From NCBI GenBank assembly GCA_020073215.1, contig JAIQFO010000016.1:40234-104233 (forward strand): a stretch of DNA of 64,000 nucleotides. The letters are read 5' to 3'. Both the position numbers and the translations under genes were made by a program. The stretch's first letter is position 1. The number at the start of each line of letters is the position of its first letter. The notes under the pieces were generated by a model, which saw only the letters and a program-made list of their open reading frames with translations, was not told the origin of the DNA and did no database searches. This DNA comes from Terriglobia bacterium (GTDB lineage: Bacteria > Acidobacteriota > Terriglobia > Terriglobales > Acidobacteriaceae). Positions 28,609 through 36,842 of this stretch are shown one piece after another.

Positions 28609-29406
28609 CTAATTGACGGTGCATCCGGAGGCGTTGAGATCCTGCAACACCATCGGAGTCGTATTCATAATTTGTACATTTTGCTCGTCGGTGAGCACCA
28701 GCGTGCAGATTGCTCCCACAGACGTGCTCCCGAAATTACCGATGGAGGCGTTAATGATTTGTCCTTCTGCTGTCGTGTTTCCGGCCACCGTGACGATCAA
28801 AAGCCAACCAGTACCCTGGGAATTAAAAGGAAGGGTTGCAGAGGCGCTATTCTGATAGGCAAGGGCGGAGATCGCAGGCGTGCAGCCCGTGCTACCGAGT
28901 ACGCAGGCGACGGGTAGGATATAGATATCGGCGGCGGCCCGGGAGCCATTCGGTCCGCTGGGCGATGCGTTAATGAAGCGGAAATTCACGTTCCCAAGCG
29001 CGGGCGCCGTGTTGTTGTCGACCGGCGACAGGAGGACAACGTTGCTGCCGCCATTGGCAGCCGATCCAGTTGCAACCACGGTGTACTGCTTCCCACTGTT
29101 CAGGCTGAGGGTCTGGCTGAAGACCTGATTGGTGGTGCTGCCGGCTTCAAACCCTTTGATCGTGTCACTCCCCGCGGGCACGCTCTTATAGGTCGATCCC
29201 GAAGCATTGAGGAATGGTATGTTGCTGAATTCGGTCGTGCCGTTGAACTGGAGATCCAAGGCGCCGTTGCCGCCGCCGTAGTCCAGGGTGTCCGGGATGG
29301 CATTGACAAATCTGACCTGCGTAGTACTGGTACCGCAACTGGAGGCGAAGAGGCTCAAGGCCGCAAGGGCTAACGTCAGGGGCAGCGCTTTCAACAAGCG
29401 AAGCAT
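28609..29406 (-). CDS. DUF4397 lipoprotein, paralogue 3
   Basis: 265 aa, first in transcription order of the three. Lipobox FASSC, then TQVRFVNAIPDTLDYGGGNGALDLQF and VNFRFINASPSGPNGSRAAADIYI. It differs from the others by an insertion with a Cys pair (ACVLGSTGCTP) and a C-terminal extension (ASGCTVN). GGAGAAAA precedes the ATG. The three genes are spaced by 100-150 bases and are probably read together or from similar promoters. Confidence 0.82.
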   Translation of the reverse strand: MLRLLKALPLTLALAALSLFASSCGTSTTQVRFVNAIPDTLDYGGGNGALDLQFNGTTEFSNIPFLNASGSTYKSVPAGSDTIKGFEAGSTTNQVFSQTLSLNSGKQYTVVATGSAANGGSNVVLLSPVDNNTAPALGNVNFRFINASPSGPNGSRAAADIYILPVACVLGSTGCTPAISALAYQNSASATLPFNSQGTGWLLIVTVAGNTTAEGQIINASIGNFGSTSVGAICTLVLTDEQNVQIMNTTPMVLQDLNASGCTVN

Positions 29407-29574
29407 CAGTTTTTCTCCAAAAGGCAGTATTGGTGGTGGGCAACACCATGGGATGCATATATCGTAATCGCAGGTTTTACGGGCTTGTGTAAAAGTTTGT
29501 ATGGGTGAATCCAGGTTAGCATGAGTGCCTGGTGACGGTCGCCGGTTGCCGATCTAAAACGGGGAACGCAATTT

Positions 29575-29961
29575 ATGGCAGGGAGCGCGACAGGGAGAAA
29601 GAATAGGAGCACGCCGGACGATAAGCGTGTCCGCGTCGTGCGCTGCATTCGCGCCTTGCCGGCCGGAATGGTGTCGAGTTACGGAGCAATCGCCAAAGCC
29701 GCGGGCTGGGCGGGAGCCGCGCGTCAAGTGGTGCGCATCTTGCGGCAGGTTCCGGGATTGCCGTGGCATCGCGTGGTCGGCTCGGGCGGGGCCATCAAGC
29801 TCGGTGGAGAAGGCGCCGCCGAACAGAGGTTCCGGCTGCGCATGGAAGGTGTGATGTTCAGAGGGGCGCGGGTGGACATGAAACGGCACGAGTTCAAGTT
29901 TGTGAAAGAAGTACCCAGTACTCGGTACCCAGTACCCAGAGCCCAGTCTCGGCGGCACTGA
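29575..29961 (+). CDS. Alkyltransferase-like protein (MGMT homologue without the acceptor Cys)
   Basis: 128 aa. Shows the DNA-binding fold of O6-alkylguanine transferases (IRALPAGMVSSYGAIAKAAG and RQVVRILRQVPGLP), but the active PCHRV is PWHRV, the hallmark of ATL proteins. ATL proteins bind alkylated guanine and hand it to nucleotide excision repair, not reversing damage themselves. The last 16 residues (VPSTRYPVPRAQSRRH) come from the adjacent repeat, so the original C-terminus was probably shorter or was replaced. Confidence 0.88.
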   Translation: MAGSATGRKNRSTPDDKRVRVVRCIRALPAGMVSSYGAIAKAAGWAGAARQVVRILRQVPGLPWHRVVGSGGAIKLGGEGAAEQRFRLRMEGVMFRGARVDMKRHEFKFVKEVPSTRYPVPRAQSRRH

Positions 29962-30189
29962 GTACCGGGCATGGGCAATTGATCTACCGCGGCAAGTTTC
30001 CTTCCAGCAGATCGTGCAGGCGGTTCGCGGGACAGCGCAATCATGAAACGAAAAGAAGTACCCAGTACTCGGTACCCAGTACCCAGAGCCCAGTCTCGGC
30101 GGCACTGAGTACCGGGTATGGGCAATTGATCTACCGCGGCAAGCTTCCTTCCAGCAGATCGTGCAGGCGGTTCGCGGGACAGCGCAATC
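29906..30189. repeat. 147-bp tandem duplication covering the hemQ end
   Basis: Copy 1 (29906-30042) and copy 2 (30053-30189) are offset by 147 bases and differ at two positions. Each unit carries GTACCCAGTACTCGG-type short repeats plus the last codons of hemQ on the minus strand (CPANRLHDLLEG-LPR), so copy 1 holds a remnant hemQ tail. The duplication pushed repeat sequence into the ATL reading frame. Confidence 0.85.
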
Positions 30190-30994
30190 CGACGAAGAAA
30201 CTTCCGAAGAGCGCATAGACGGCGCTTACATGATCGAAGCGCATCTCGTAGATCAGCTTCTTGAACACCAGGGGATCGTCGGCGAAGAGGTCGACGCCCC
30301 ACTCCCAGTCGTCGAAGCCAATGGAGCCGGTGATGATTTGTTTCACCTCTCCGGCATAGCGGCGTCCGACCAGGCCGTGTTCGTTCATCTGGCGCTGGCG
30401 TTCTTCCATGGGGAGCGTGTACCAGTTCTTGTCTTCGCCGCGGCGGCGGTCCATGGGATAAAAACAGAGGTAGCGATTCGGCGGCATCGCCGGGAACAGC
30501 CGCGGCTTCATCGCTTCTTTCTGGCGGGCGATGGTTTCCTGGATCGCCGTTTTCCATTCGTCCGAGTGCGGTTCTATGCCGCGATCGGCGAGCGCCTTGT
30601 AGGTTTTCAGGGTTGACTCATACAGCCCGAGCTCAATCACGGATAAATAGGAAGTGGCGGGCTCGAGGAAATCGTTGAGGCGAAGGCGCGCCAGGTCGAG
30701 TTCGGCTTGATTGAGCTGGTCGAAGGTTTCGCGGAAGTGGACCAGCATGAGGTCGCCTTTGTGCCCCAGCAGGGAGAAGAGCGCAGACTGGCCGTCGGGC
30801 TTGGCTTCCATCGCTGCCAGAAGGGTCGTGGCTTCGGCGGCGATGTCGCGGCGGTCGTTATCGGCGAGGGCGCGCCAAGCGGTCCGGCGGAAACGCATCA
30901 TTTGATGTAGCGTGGCGTAGCCTTCCAGCGTCAGCGGCACGGCGGGAAGTTGGCCGGCGGCAACCGGGAGAGTTTCGGGATGGGTTGGATTCAT
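30131..30994 (-). CDS. hemQ: Coproheme decarboxylase HemQ (chlorite dismutase family)
   Basis: 287 aa. Converts coproheme to protoheme using peroxide in the coproporphyrin-dependent haem route. Family signs: RFRRTAWRALAD, SYLSVIELGLYE, NWYTLPMEERQRQMNEHGLVGRRYAG containing the reactive Tyr and the proximal His, and GFDDWEWGVDLFADDP. It lacks the signal peptide and catalytic Arg context of true chlorite dismutases. TACAAT at 31025-31030 on its strand may be its -10 box. The 3' end is duplicated (see repeat at 29906). Confidence 0.88.
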   Translation of the reverse strand: MNPTHPETLPVAAGQLPAVPLTLEGYATLHQMMRFRRTAWRALADNDRRDIAAEATTLLAAMEAKPDGQSALFSLLGHKGDLMLVHFRETFDQLNQAELDLARLRLNDFLEPATSYLSVIELGLYESTLKTYKALADRGIEPHSDEWKTAIQETIARQKEAMKPRLFPAMPPNRYLCFYPMDRRRGEDKNWYTLPMEERQRQMNEHGLVGRRYAGEVKQIITGSIGFDDWEWGVDLFADDPLVFKKLIYEMRFDHVSAVYALFGSFFVGLRCPANRLHDLLEGSLPR

Positions 30995-31227
30995 GGATTT
31001 GCCTTGGTATTTACCCAGGCAGCTATTGTAAATGGGGACGCGGGGCTATGGCCTTAGCGTAGAGAGTCGGCTGGAGGGCCGGAGTGCGTTTTTGCGGTCG
31101 AGCACAAACTTTTGAACCACGGGGTACACAGAGGGGCAAAGGGGAAACCTATGGTTGAGGCAGGGTATCCCGGCCGCCACGGGGCACGCATTGCTCCGCA
31201 ATGCGCCGGTGTGCTACAAGCTGCTAT

Positions 31228-32193
31228 ATGCGTAAATGGATGAGCGATCGTTTAAAGCGTCGCAAGAAGCCCGCAGGCGGTTCCGGCAAGGAAGCAACCA
31301 AGGCGCCCGAGCCCTTGCAGCCGAGATTTTATGATGATGAGCCGGCCGCGCCGCCCGCCGTGCCTGAAGTTTCCGCTCCAGCTCCAGTCGTCGAGTTGCA
31401 GCGGCCGTCGAGACCGGAGCGGGTAGCTGAGCCTGCTCCTGAGCGGGTCGCGACCTCAGAGGCGGCGGTTACGCCCGGGGAAGCGAGACCGCGAACGTCT
31501 CGCCGTCGTCGCGGCCGAGGAGGGCGCGGTGGATCGCGTTCCCGTGCGGCGGCCGCTCCGGCCGCAGTCGTTGCGGAACCGTCGAGTGGAGAGGCGTCCG
31601 CCGCAGAACCATCCGCGCCGGAACCGGTGGTTGCCGGGAAGTTGCCAGTGGCAGTTTTGCCCGCTCAGGCGGTGGCAGTTCCGGCTGCGCCGGTCGTAGC
31701 TGCGCCGGCTCCGGCCCGGGCCAGCAAGGGAACGGTGGTGCTGGCAATCGGGTTGCCGGGATCGGGGAAGAGTTCGTGGTTCAAGCGGCACAACATCCAT
31801 CCGCTATCGAGCGATCTGCTGCGCGAACTGCTTTTCGATGACGCGGAGGAGCAGCGTTTTCAGGATCTGGTGTTTTCCAATCTGCGATCAATGCTGAAAG
31901 CGAGGCTGATCGCGCGCCGTCCCATGAACTACGTGGATGCGACGAATCTTACGTCTCACGACCGCCATAGCTGGATCAAGCTGGCCAAAGATTACGGCTA
32001 CGATGTGCAGGGCTTATTCTTCGATGTGCCGGTGGAGGTTTGCATGGAACGCCACCAGCGCCGTGGCCGCGTGGTCGCCGAAGACGTCATGCGCAAGATG
32101 GCGGGCAAGCTGAAGCCTCCGACGTTTGAGGAGGGATTCTCGAAGATCACGGTGGTGCGGGTTAAGCAGAAAGAAGAGGCGCCAGGGTCTTAG
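31228..32193 (+). CDS. P-loop (AAA_33) polynucleotide-kinase-like protein
   Basis: About 321 aa. Residues 1-165 are disordered, rich in Pro, Ala, Glu and Val, with an RG-rich basic patch (SRRRRGRGGRGGSRSR) like RNA-binding tails. The C-terminal 150 residues hold the kinase: Walker A LAIGLPGSGKSSWFKRH, SSDLLRELLFDD and NYVDATNLTSHDRHSWIKLA, as in T4 Pnk-type kinases. The likely substrate is an RNA or DNA 5' end, which is inference. Start may be 31228 or 31240; neither has a good ribosome site. Confidence 0.75.
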   Translation: MRKWMSDRLKRRKKPAGGSGKEATKAPEPLQPRFYDDEPAAPPAVPEVSAPAPVVELQRPSRPERVAEPAPERVATSEAAVTPGEARPRTSRRRRGRGGRGGSRSRAAAAPAAVVAEPSSGEASAAEPSAPEPVVAGKLPVAVLPAQAVAVPAAPVVAAPAPARASKGTVVLAIGLPGSGKSSWFKRHNIHPLSSDLLRELLFDDAEEQRFQDLVFSNLRSMLKARLIARRPMNYVDATNLTSHDRHSWIKLAKDYGYDVQGLFFDVPVEVCMERHQRRGRVVAEDVMRKMAGKLKPPTFEEGFSKITVVRVKQKEEAPGS

Positions 32194-32202
32194 CAAAGTC
32201 GA

Positions 32203-32291
32203 TTCACCACGGAGACACAGAGACACGAAAAGCCAGTTCTTGCTTTTTCTCGCTCTTGATTTTCTCTGTGTCTCCGTGTCTCCGTGGTGAA
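32203..32291. repeat. Intergenic inverted repeat, ACAGAG family
   Basis: TTCACCACGGAGACACAGAG (32203 on) and CTCTGTGTCTCCGTGTCTCC with GTGGTGAA (32262-32291) form long complementary arms between the kinase gene and the convergent isochorismatase gene. Same family as 206-297. Confidence 0.8.
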
Positions 32292-32297
32292 AAGCCT

Positions 32298-32927
32298 TCA
32301 GCCCTTCAGATGAGGCAGCAGCTCTTTAAACGCGGGCGTGCCGGAGGCGCGCAGGAGTTCATAGACGATCATTTCGGTCGAGGAAAGAATGGCTCCGGCG
32401 GAGCGCATGCGGCCCAGTCCGATCCTCCAGTTCAATTCTGTGCGCGAACTCACGGCGTCTGACGCCACGTGCACGAGATAGCCTTCCCGCAGCGCTCCGA
32501 GCGCGGTCTGCATTACACAGATGTGCGTCTCCATTCCGCAGAGCAAGGCCGTCGTGCGCTTGCCCGGCAGGCGTTTCAGCAGGGAGCAGAACACGTCGCT
32601 GCCGAAGCAGGAGAACGTCAGCTTGTCGATGGGCGGACTGCCGGGCAAGAGGGAAGCGATCTCGGGCACGGTGTTGCCCAAGCCCTTTGTGTATTGCGTC
32701 GTCACAAGCGCCGGAATCTTGAGGATTCCAGCCAGGCGAATCAGCAGCTGCGCGTTGCGGACGAAGCGCTCTTTTTCCCAGATGGGCGGCAGCAATTTCT
32801 CCTGGATGTCGACGACGATGAGGGCGCACTGGTCGGCCTCCAGGGAACGGCGGGCCATCTGGGCGTAACCGGATTCAACGGGCATAGTTTCTGAGAAAGT
32901 TTCCGGGAAAGTTCCGCTGCTGGTCAT
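32298..32927 (-). CDS. Isochorismatase-family cysteine hydrolase
   Basis: 209 aa. Catalytic triad of the family visible as D40 (VVDIQEKLLPP), K102 (DKLTFSCF) and C137 (GMETHICV), with the cis-peptide-like region before the Cys. Members hydrolyse nicotinamide, isochorismate, N-carbamoyl or similar amides; YcaC-like proteins have no known role. Substrate is not decided by sequence. Start 32927 with AGGAGT upstream. Ends next to an inverted repeat. Confidence 0.85.
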   Translation of the reverse strand: MTSSGTFPETFSETMPVESGYAQMARRSLEADQCALIVVDIQEKLLPPIWEKERFVRNAQLLIRLAGILKIPALVTTQYTKGLGNTVPEIASLLPGSPPIDKLTFSCFGSDVFCSLLKRLPGKRTTALLCGMETHICVMQTALGALREGYLVHVASDAVSSRTELNWRIGLGRMRSAGAILSSTEMIVYELLRASGTPAFKELLPHLKG

Positions 32928-33015
32928 CGTGACTCCTCCGCGACTCCGTGCACTGCTGTCAGAGATTGTAACGCGGGTGTCGTACGACGCGCCCGTGCGA
33001 GACGGGGCCGCTGTT

Positions 33016-33043
33016 TTGCAGTCACCGCAAAATGATTTAGAAT
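33016..33043 (+). promoter_or_regulatory. Promoter of tRNA-Gln
   Basis: TTGCAG (33016-33021) and TAGAAT (33038-33043) are 16 bases apart, with the tRNA starting nine bases after the -10 box. Confidence 0.6.
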
Positions 33044-33051
33044 TCTGGCAC

Positions 33052-33125
33052 AGCCCGGTCGTTCAACGGTAGGACTGCAGCCTCTGGAGCTGCGTATCGG
33101 GGTTCGAATCCCTGCCGGGCTGCCA
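33052..33125 (+). tRNA. tRNA-Gln (CTG)
   Basis: Acceptor arms AGCCCGG/CCGGGCT, anticodon stem GCAGC/GCTGC around loop CTCTGGA giving anticodon CTG, T-loop GTTCGAAT, discriminator G and encoded CCA (33123-33125). All four arms fold. It reads CAG codons. Confidence 0.95.
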
Positions 33126-33229
33126 AGTTTTTTCAGCATGAGAATTCCTACCACCCGCCAGGAAGCAGCAGGCTTCAGCCCGACTCGCTGTTCTCAGCGG
33201 CGCAAATTCCAAGAGGACGAGGAGTTGAT

Positions 33230-33451
33230 ATGAAAATTCTGCTGTATGCAGGCCTGCTCCTGATTGTGCTTGGCGTCGCGTCGCTCGTAGTGCCCATCCC
33301 ACAGACCGAGACGCAGGGGATCAAGATCGGAGGTGCGAAGTTGGGTGTTCAAACGACTCACAGCGAACGTGTTTCGCCGGTCATCAGTGTTGTGCTGATT
33401 GCGGGCGGGATCGCGCTGAGCATTGCCGGTTCGCGTACGCGCTCCTCATGA
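33230..33451 (+). CDS. Small membrane protein (DUF3185-like)
   Basis: 73 aa with two hydrophobic helices (residues 4-22 and 50-67) separated by a polar loop. The size and two-helix layout fit DUF3185 small membrane proteins. GAGGAG seven bases before ATG. Role unknown. Confidence 0.7.
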   Translation: MKILLYAGLLLIVLGVASLVVPIPQTETQGIKIGGAKLGVQTTHSERVSPVISVVLIAGGIALSIAGSRTRSS

Positions 33452-33482
33452 CGGAGGTGTTGTTGGGCGTTGCGGATGTAAT

Positions 33483-33511
33483 TTGACAATGGCAGCTTAG
33501 AAGCCTAAGAT
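33483..33511 (+). promoter_or_regulatory. Strong sigma-70-type promoter
   Basis: TTGACA (33483-33488) and TAAGAT (33506-33511) are exactly 17 bases apart. The start site should lie near 33518, giving a leader of about 160 nt for the 69-aa gene at 33681. Confidence 0.7.
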
Positions 33512-33517
33512 TGGAGT

Positions 33518-33680
33518 TGAGTAAGTACCTTTTCTTATTCTTTCGTGTCCTCTAATTAGTTAGCCTATCTAAAAATTATCTCCTCTTCCATTGCTCGGAT
33601 GAGGAAACACGAGTCGGCGCCACCGACCTCTCTTTGCCGGCTCGACGGTTTTGGCGGATCGATAGAACCAGGAAGGAACC
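33518..33680 (+). promoter_or_regulatory. Long, possibly structured 5' leader
   Basis: The leader has an AT-rich first half and a GC-rich second half. CGAGTCGGC (33610-33618) and GCCGGCTCG (33636-33644) pair over nine bases with one G-U; a nested GTCGG/CCGAC hairpin (33613-33627) competes with it. This could be a regulatory RNA element; no known riboswitch is recognised. Confidence 0.35.
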
Positions 33681-33890
33681 ATGAAAAACATTAAGTTTGT
33701 TGTGAAGGTTAACCGCGGGGGAGCTCATGTCCCTCAATATGTGCTGCGGGTCGACCGGCTTCCCATCCAGACGACCACCAACCGTAAACTGGCCCTGGTG
33801 ATGGGGAGATTTACAGCGGAAGACGCGGTCAAGTCCATGCAGAGTTCCCACTGCACCCCGGAACTAGTATCCGTACGGGTTGGCGCCTAG
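33681..33890 (+). CDS. Small conserved hypothetical protein
   Basis: 69 aa, basic, no membrane segment: KFVVKVNRGGAHVPQYVLRVDRLPIQ followed by RKLALVMGRFTAEDAVKSMQ. AAGGAAGGAACC directly before ATG is a strong ribosome site, and a good promoter lies 170 bases upstream. No family name is known to me. High expression is suggested by these signals. Confidence 0.7.
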   Translation: MKNIKFVVKVNRGGAHVPQYVLRVDRLPIQTTTNRKLALVMGRFTAEDAVKSMQSSHCTPELVSVRVGA

Positions 33891-33913
33891 CGTTTTCGAT
33901 ATTAGGCCTCACA

Positions 33914-34117
33914 ATGCAAAAACGTGAATGTTCGAAGTGCGGTGGTGAGCTGGTTCTGGCGGTGCGCGCGAGCCAGCCCCAGGCAAGTAATGATGGGCCA
34001 AGCCTCGGGACCAGCGCCTTTACAAGCTGGAGATGCGGGACGTGCGGCTGCGCCTATACGGCCGCGCAACTTCGCGAAGACAAGCGCGAACGGTCAAGAG
34101 CTTCCCAACACGCATGA
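33914..34117 (+). CDS. Zinc-ribbon mini-protein
   Basis: 67 aa with CSKCGGEL near the N-terminus and WRCGTCGCAYTA near residue 40: two CxxC knuckles of a rubredoxin-like zinc ribbon. Follows the 69-aa gene by 23 bases. Function unknown. Confidence 0.65.
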   Translation: MQKRECSKCGGELVLAVRASQPQASNDGPSLGTSAFTSWRCGTCGCAYTAAQLREDKRERSRASQHA

Positions 34118-34132
34118 GTGCTTGAAGGCCAG

Positions 34133-34150
34133 CCGGGCGGGGACGCCCGG
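34133..34150. repeat. CCGGGCG-CGCCCGG palindrome (REP-like)
   Basis: Seven-base arms with four loop bases 17 bases past the aceA stop. Related GGACGGGCG/CGCCCGTCC sits inside the aconitase-family gene at 42524-42545, and a degenerate relative lies near 3768-3785. Confidence 0.55.
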
Positions 34151-34167
34151 TTCTCCATCACAGGTTC

Positions 34168-36555
34168 TTAATCTCCTGACGGCAACAGTTCATCGGATGT
34201 TTCCTGGCCGCCTTCAGTCTGGACCTGCAAGGCCGGCGACGTCTTGCGGATCACCTCCAACAGAAGTACCCGGTCAGGCTTGAGCAAATCGGCGACGTGT
34301 TCTTTGTTGACTTGCGCGACGATGATCTGGCCGATCTCGGTATGCACATCGGAGAAGATCCCCACGCTCTTCATCCTTTGCGTTTGAAGCTCGTTGTCCT
34401 CGGTCGGGGTGACGTAGTGCACCGAGCTGGCATTGTAGCGGTGGATCAAGAACAATTGGGCAACCGTCATCAGCCGCTTCTTGCGTACCGGCGCCAGGGT
34501 GTTCTGGTCGCGAATCGATAGAATGTTGCGGCCGCGACGGTCCTGGATGTAGGCGAAAACCACGTTGGCCAGCTTCTCGCCACTGGGCTGATTGAGCACG
34601 CTCAGTTCGAGCAGTTCCGAACCCGCGGTGTGCGGACGCAGCCGGACGCCGATCTTCTCCGCATAGTTACAGTGCCGGCTCCACTCCGCGAGCCACTCTT
34701 CCAGCAGCTTGGTGGGAACCTCGGTCTGCACCAGGTGCTGAAACTGCGTTGAGCCTTTGCCCATCGCCTTGGTGGCGGCGGTGCGTCCGGAGGAAGCCAT
34801 CAAGGCAGCGTCGAGGCGCGGGCCTCCGACCAGGGTCTGGGGCGTGCGGTACGGCGACTCGATCAGTCTGAATTTGCGCTGCAGACGCGCCAGCGCCAGC
34901 ATTCCGTCCTGCTTGAGGGCGGTCGCGAACTCCTCGGCGACCAGGCCATCGATCTGGTGGCCACCGTAAGTAATGAAGTTGAAGACGAAACCGAGTTTGC
35001 CGAGCTCCTCGGGGAAGCGCTTCATCTGCTCGTCGTTCATGCCGGTGGTGTCCCAGCTGAACGAGGGCGAGAGATTGTAGGCGAGCATTTTGCCGGGATA
35101 CTGGGCGTGGATGACGTGGGCAAACTTTGCCGCATCCTCGAGATCGGCCGTCTTGGTCTCCATCCACAGCAGGTCGGCAAAGGGCGCGACCGCCAGCGAC
35201 TTGGCGATGGCGTAATCGATTCCGGCCTGGATGTGATAGAAGCCTTCGGGAGTCTTGGGCAGTTCGCAATCCCAGATGACATGGATGCCCATCGATTTTG
35301 CGCGGTCGCGCGCCTCGTAGAAAGAGGCGCGTTTGGCGAAGGCCAGCCATTCTTCCAGGGTCATGTCGAAACGCTCGCCCTCGGCGGCGCGGAACTCCAG
35401 CACCTCGGCGACCGCCAGGCCATAGGTCTTCATCCCGGCCTGCGCTTGCCAGGTCTCGACGTAGCGCGTGTCGATTTTGTCGAGGGCAGCGTCGAGATCG
35501 GTGGCCGACATGTTCTGGAGAGCCGGGGCTTTTTCGACGATCATCGACATGAGGCCAGCCCGCTCCAGCCAATCGAAGGCCGCCGAGTACTCGACCTCGG
35601 ACAAGGCAAACAGCAAGTGACCCCGGACCTCGTCGACGCCCAGCTCGAAAAGCTTCCGCAAAATGGCCAGATATCCGGCCTTGTAACTGGGTAGATCGAT
35701 GTTGGTGGCGCCGAGAATGAAAGGTTGGTCACGCTCGTCGCTCCGACTCTCGATAAAAGTCGCGGACTCGGCGTCGGTGCGGGCAACAATAATGCCCGGG
35801 ACGCGCATGATGTCGAGTTGCAGGCGGGCAGCGTTTAGACGCTTGATCTGCTCGTCCTCGGCGACAACCACCTTACCGCCCTGGTGGCCGCATTTCTTGG
35901 CTCCCGGCTTCTGGTCTTCAATGTGGTAGCCGGGGACGCCGACCTCGACAAAGCGGCGGATCAGATTGCGGACGTGGGCGTCTCCGCCGTGACCAGTGTC
36001 GGCGTCGGCGATAATGAAAGGGCGGTAATCAATGGCGGGTGTTGCCTTGCGTTGTTCCTCGGTCATCCTCATGCGGGCGAAGTGCTGGTTCTTGTCGGCG
36101 GTGAGAAGCGCGCGCACCAGTCCGGCGGCCTCGTCGGGCACCTGGCTGAGCGGATAGCTCGCCAGGTCGGGCCCCGGATCTTCGGCCAGCGATCCCTTGG
36201 CGGATGTGGCCCAGCCGCCCAGGTAAATACCTTCCATGCCAATGCGCTTCATCATCACTGCCTGGCCGGGCGAATAGGGGCCGAAGGTCGTGATATGTTT
36301 GCGCTGTTCGAAGAGCTCGCGCAATCGCGTGTAGAACTCTTCGGCTGCCTGTTGGGCTACCGCGTAGTCGCCGGAAATCGTGCCCTGCTGCTCGGCTACC
36401 TGGCGCGGGGAGTAAAGACGGACGATGCCATCGAATCGGGGGCGGGCGAACCATTCCTTCGCGGCCGCGACCTGGTAGTCGAGGACTACTTGGTCGGACA
36501 TGGTTGGGTCGGACATGGTTGTGGTGGTTTTCTGGTTCTTAGCGATGCTCAGCAC
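34168..36555 (-). CDS. aceA: Isocitrate lyase, long form
   Basis: Cleaves isocitrate to glyoxylate and succinate for growth on acetate and fatty acids. 795 aa, nearly twice the 430 aa of the E. coli enzyme and close to the ICL2-type long forms; the extra sequence is an insertion and a C-terminal domain. Active-site loop [11 protein letters not shown], metal-binding DADTGHGG and ARTDAES are all present. Start is GTG 36555, with GGAGGCGG six bases upstream; inner ATGs at 36516 and 36501 lack a ribosome site. Divergent from a TPR regulator. No malate synthase is in the window. Confidence 0.93.
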   Translation of the reverse strand: MLSIAKNQKTTTTMSDPTMSDQVVLDYQVAAAKEWFARPRFDGIVRLYSPRQVAEQQGTISGDYAVAQQAAEEFYTRLRELFEQRKHITTFGPYSPGQAVMMKRIGMEGIYLGGWATSAKGSLAEDPGPDLASYPLSQVPDEAAGLVRALLTADKNQHFARMRMTEEQRKATPAIDYRPFIIADADTGHGGDAHVRNLIRRFVEVGVPGYHIEDQKPGAKKCGHQGGKVVVAEDEQIKRLNAARLQLDIMRVPGIIVARTDAESATFIESRSDERDQPFILGATNIDLPSYKAGYLAILRKLFELGVDEVRGHLLFALSEVEYSAAFDWLERAGLMSMIVEKAPALQNMSATDLDAALDKIDTRYVETWQAQAGMKTYGLAVAEVLEFRAAEGERFDMTLEEWLAFAKRASFYEARDRAKSMGIHVIWDCELPKTPEGFYHIQAGIDYAIAKSLAVAPFADLLWMETKTADLEDAAKFAHVIHAQYPGKMLAYNLSPSFSWDTTGMNDEQMKRFPEELGKLGFVFNFITYGGHQIDGLVAEEFATALKQDGMLALARLQRKFRLIESPYRTPQTLVGGPRLDAALMASSGRTAATKAMGKGSTQFQHLVQTEVPTKLLEEWLAEWSRHCNYAEKIGVRLRPHTAGSELLELSVLNQPSGEKLANVVFAYIQDRRGRNILSIRDQNTLAPVRKKRLMTVAQLFLIHRYNASSVHYVTPTEDNELQTQRMKSVGIFSDVHTEIGQIIVAQVNKEHVADLLKPDRVLLLEVIRKTSPALQVQTEGGQETSDELLPSGD

Positions 36556-36842
36556 TTTCCGCCTCCATGGATACTGCGTCGGATCTTGCGTCCGGAGGTA
36601 GTAGACACCGGATGGGGCTCATCCGACAAGGCGCTGCGTCCGTCCGGACCTACTGGGACAAAATGACCTAGTGCGCAGAACCCGTTATGGCGGCGGTTAA
36701 GCAGAGGCAAAACCCGAGTCTTCCGCAGCCTGCCAAGCACGGCGTTGGCGCGGGCACCATGCACAGGTCCTTGCGTCTTGCTCAGGATGGCAGGGGAGAT
36801 ACAGCTTGCGAAATTACGAGAAACGGCCTAGAACGTCAGTGC

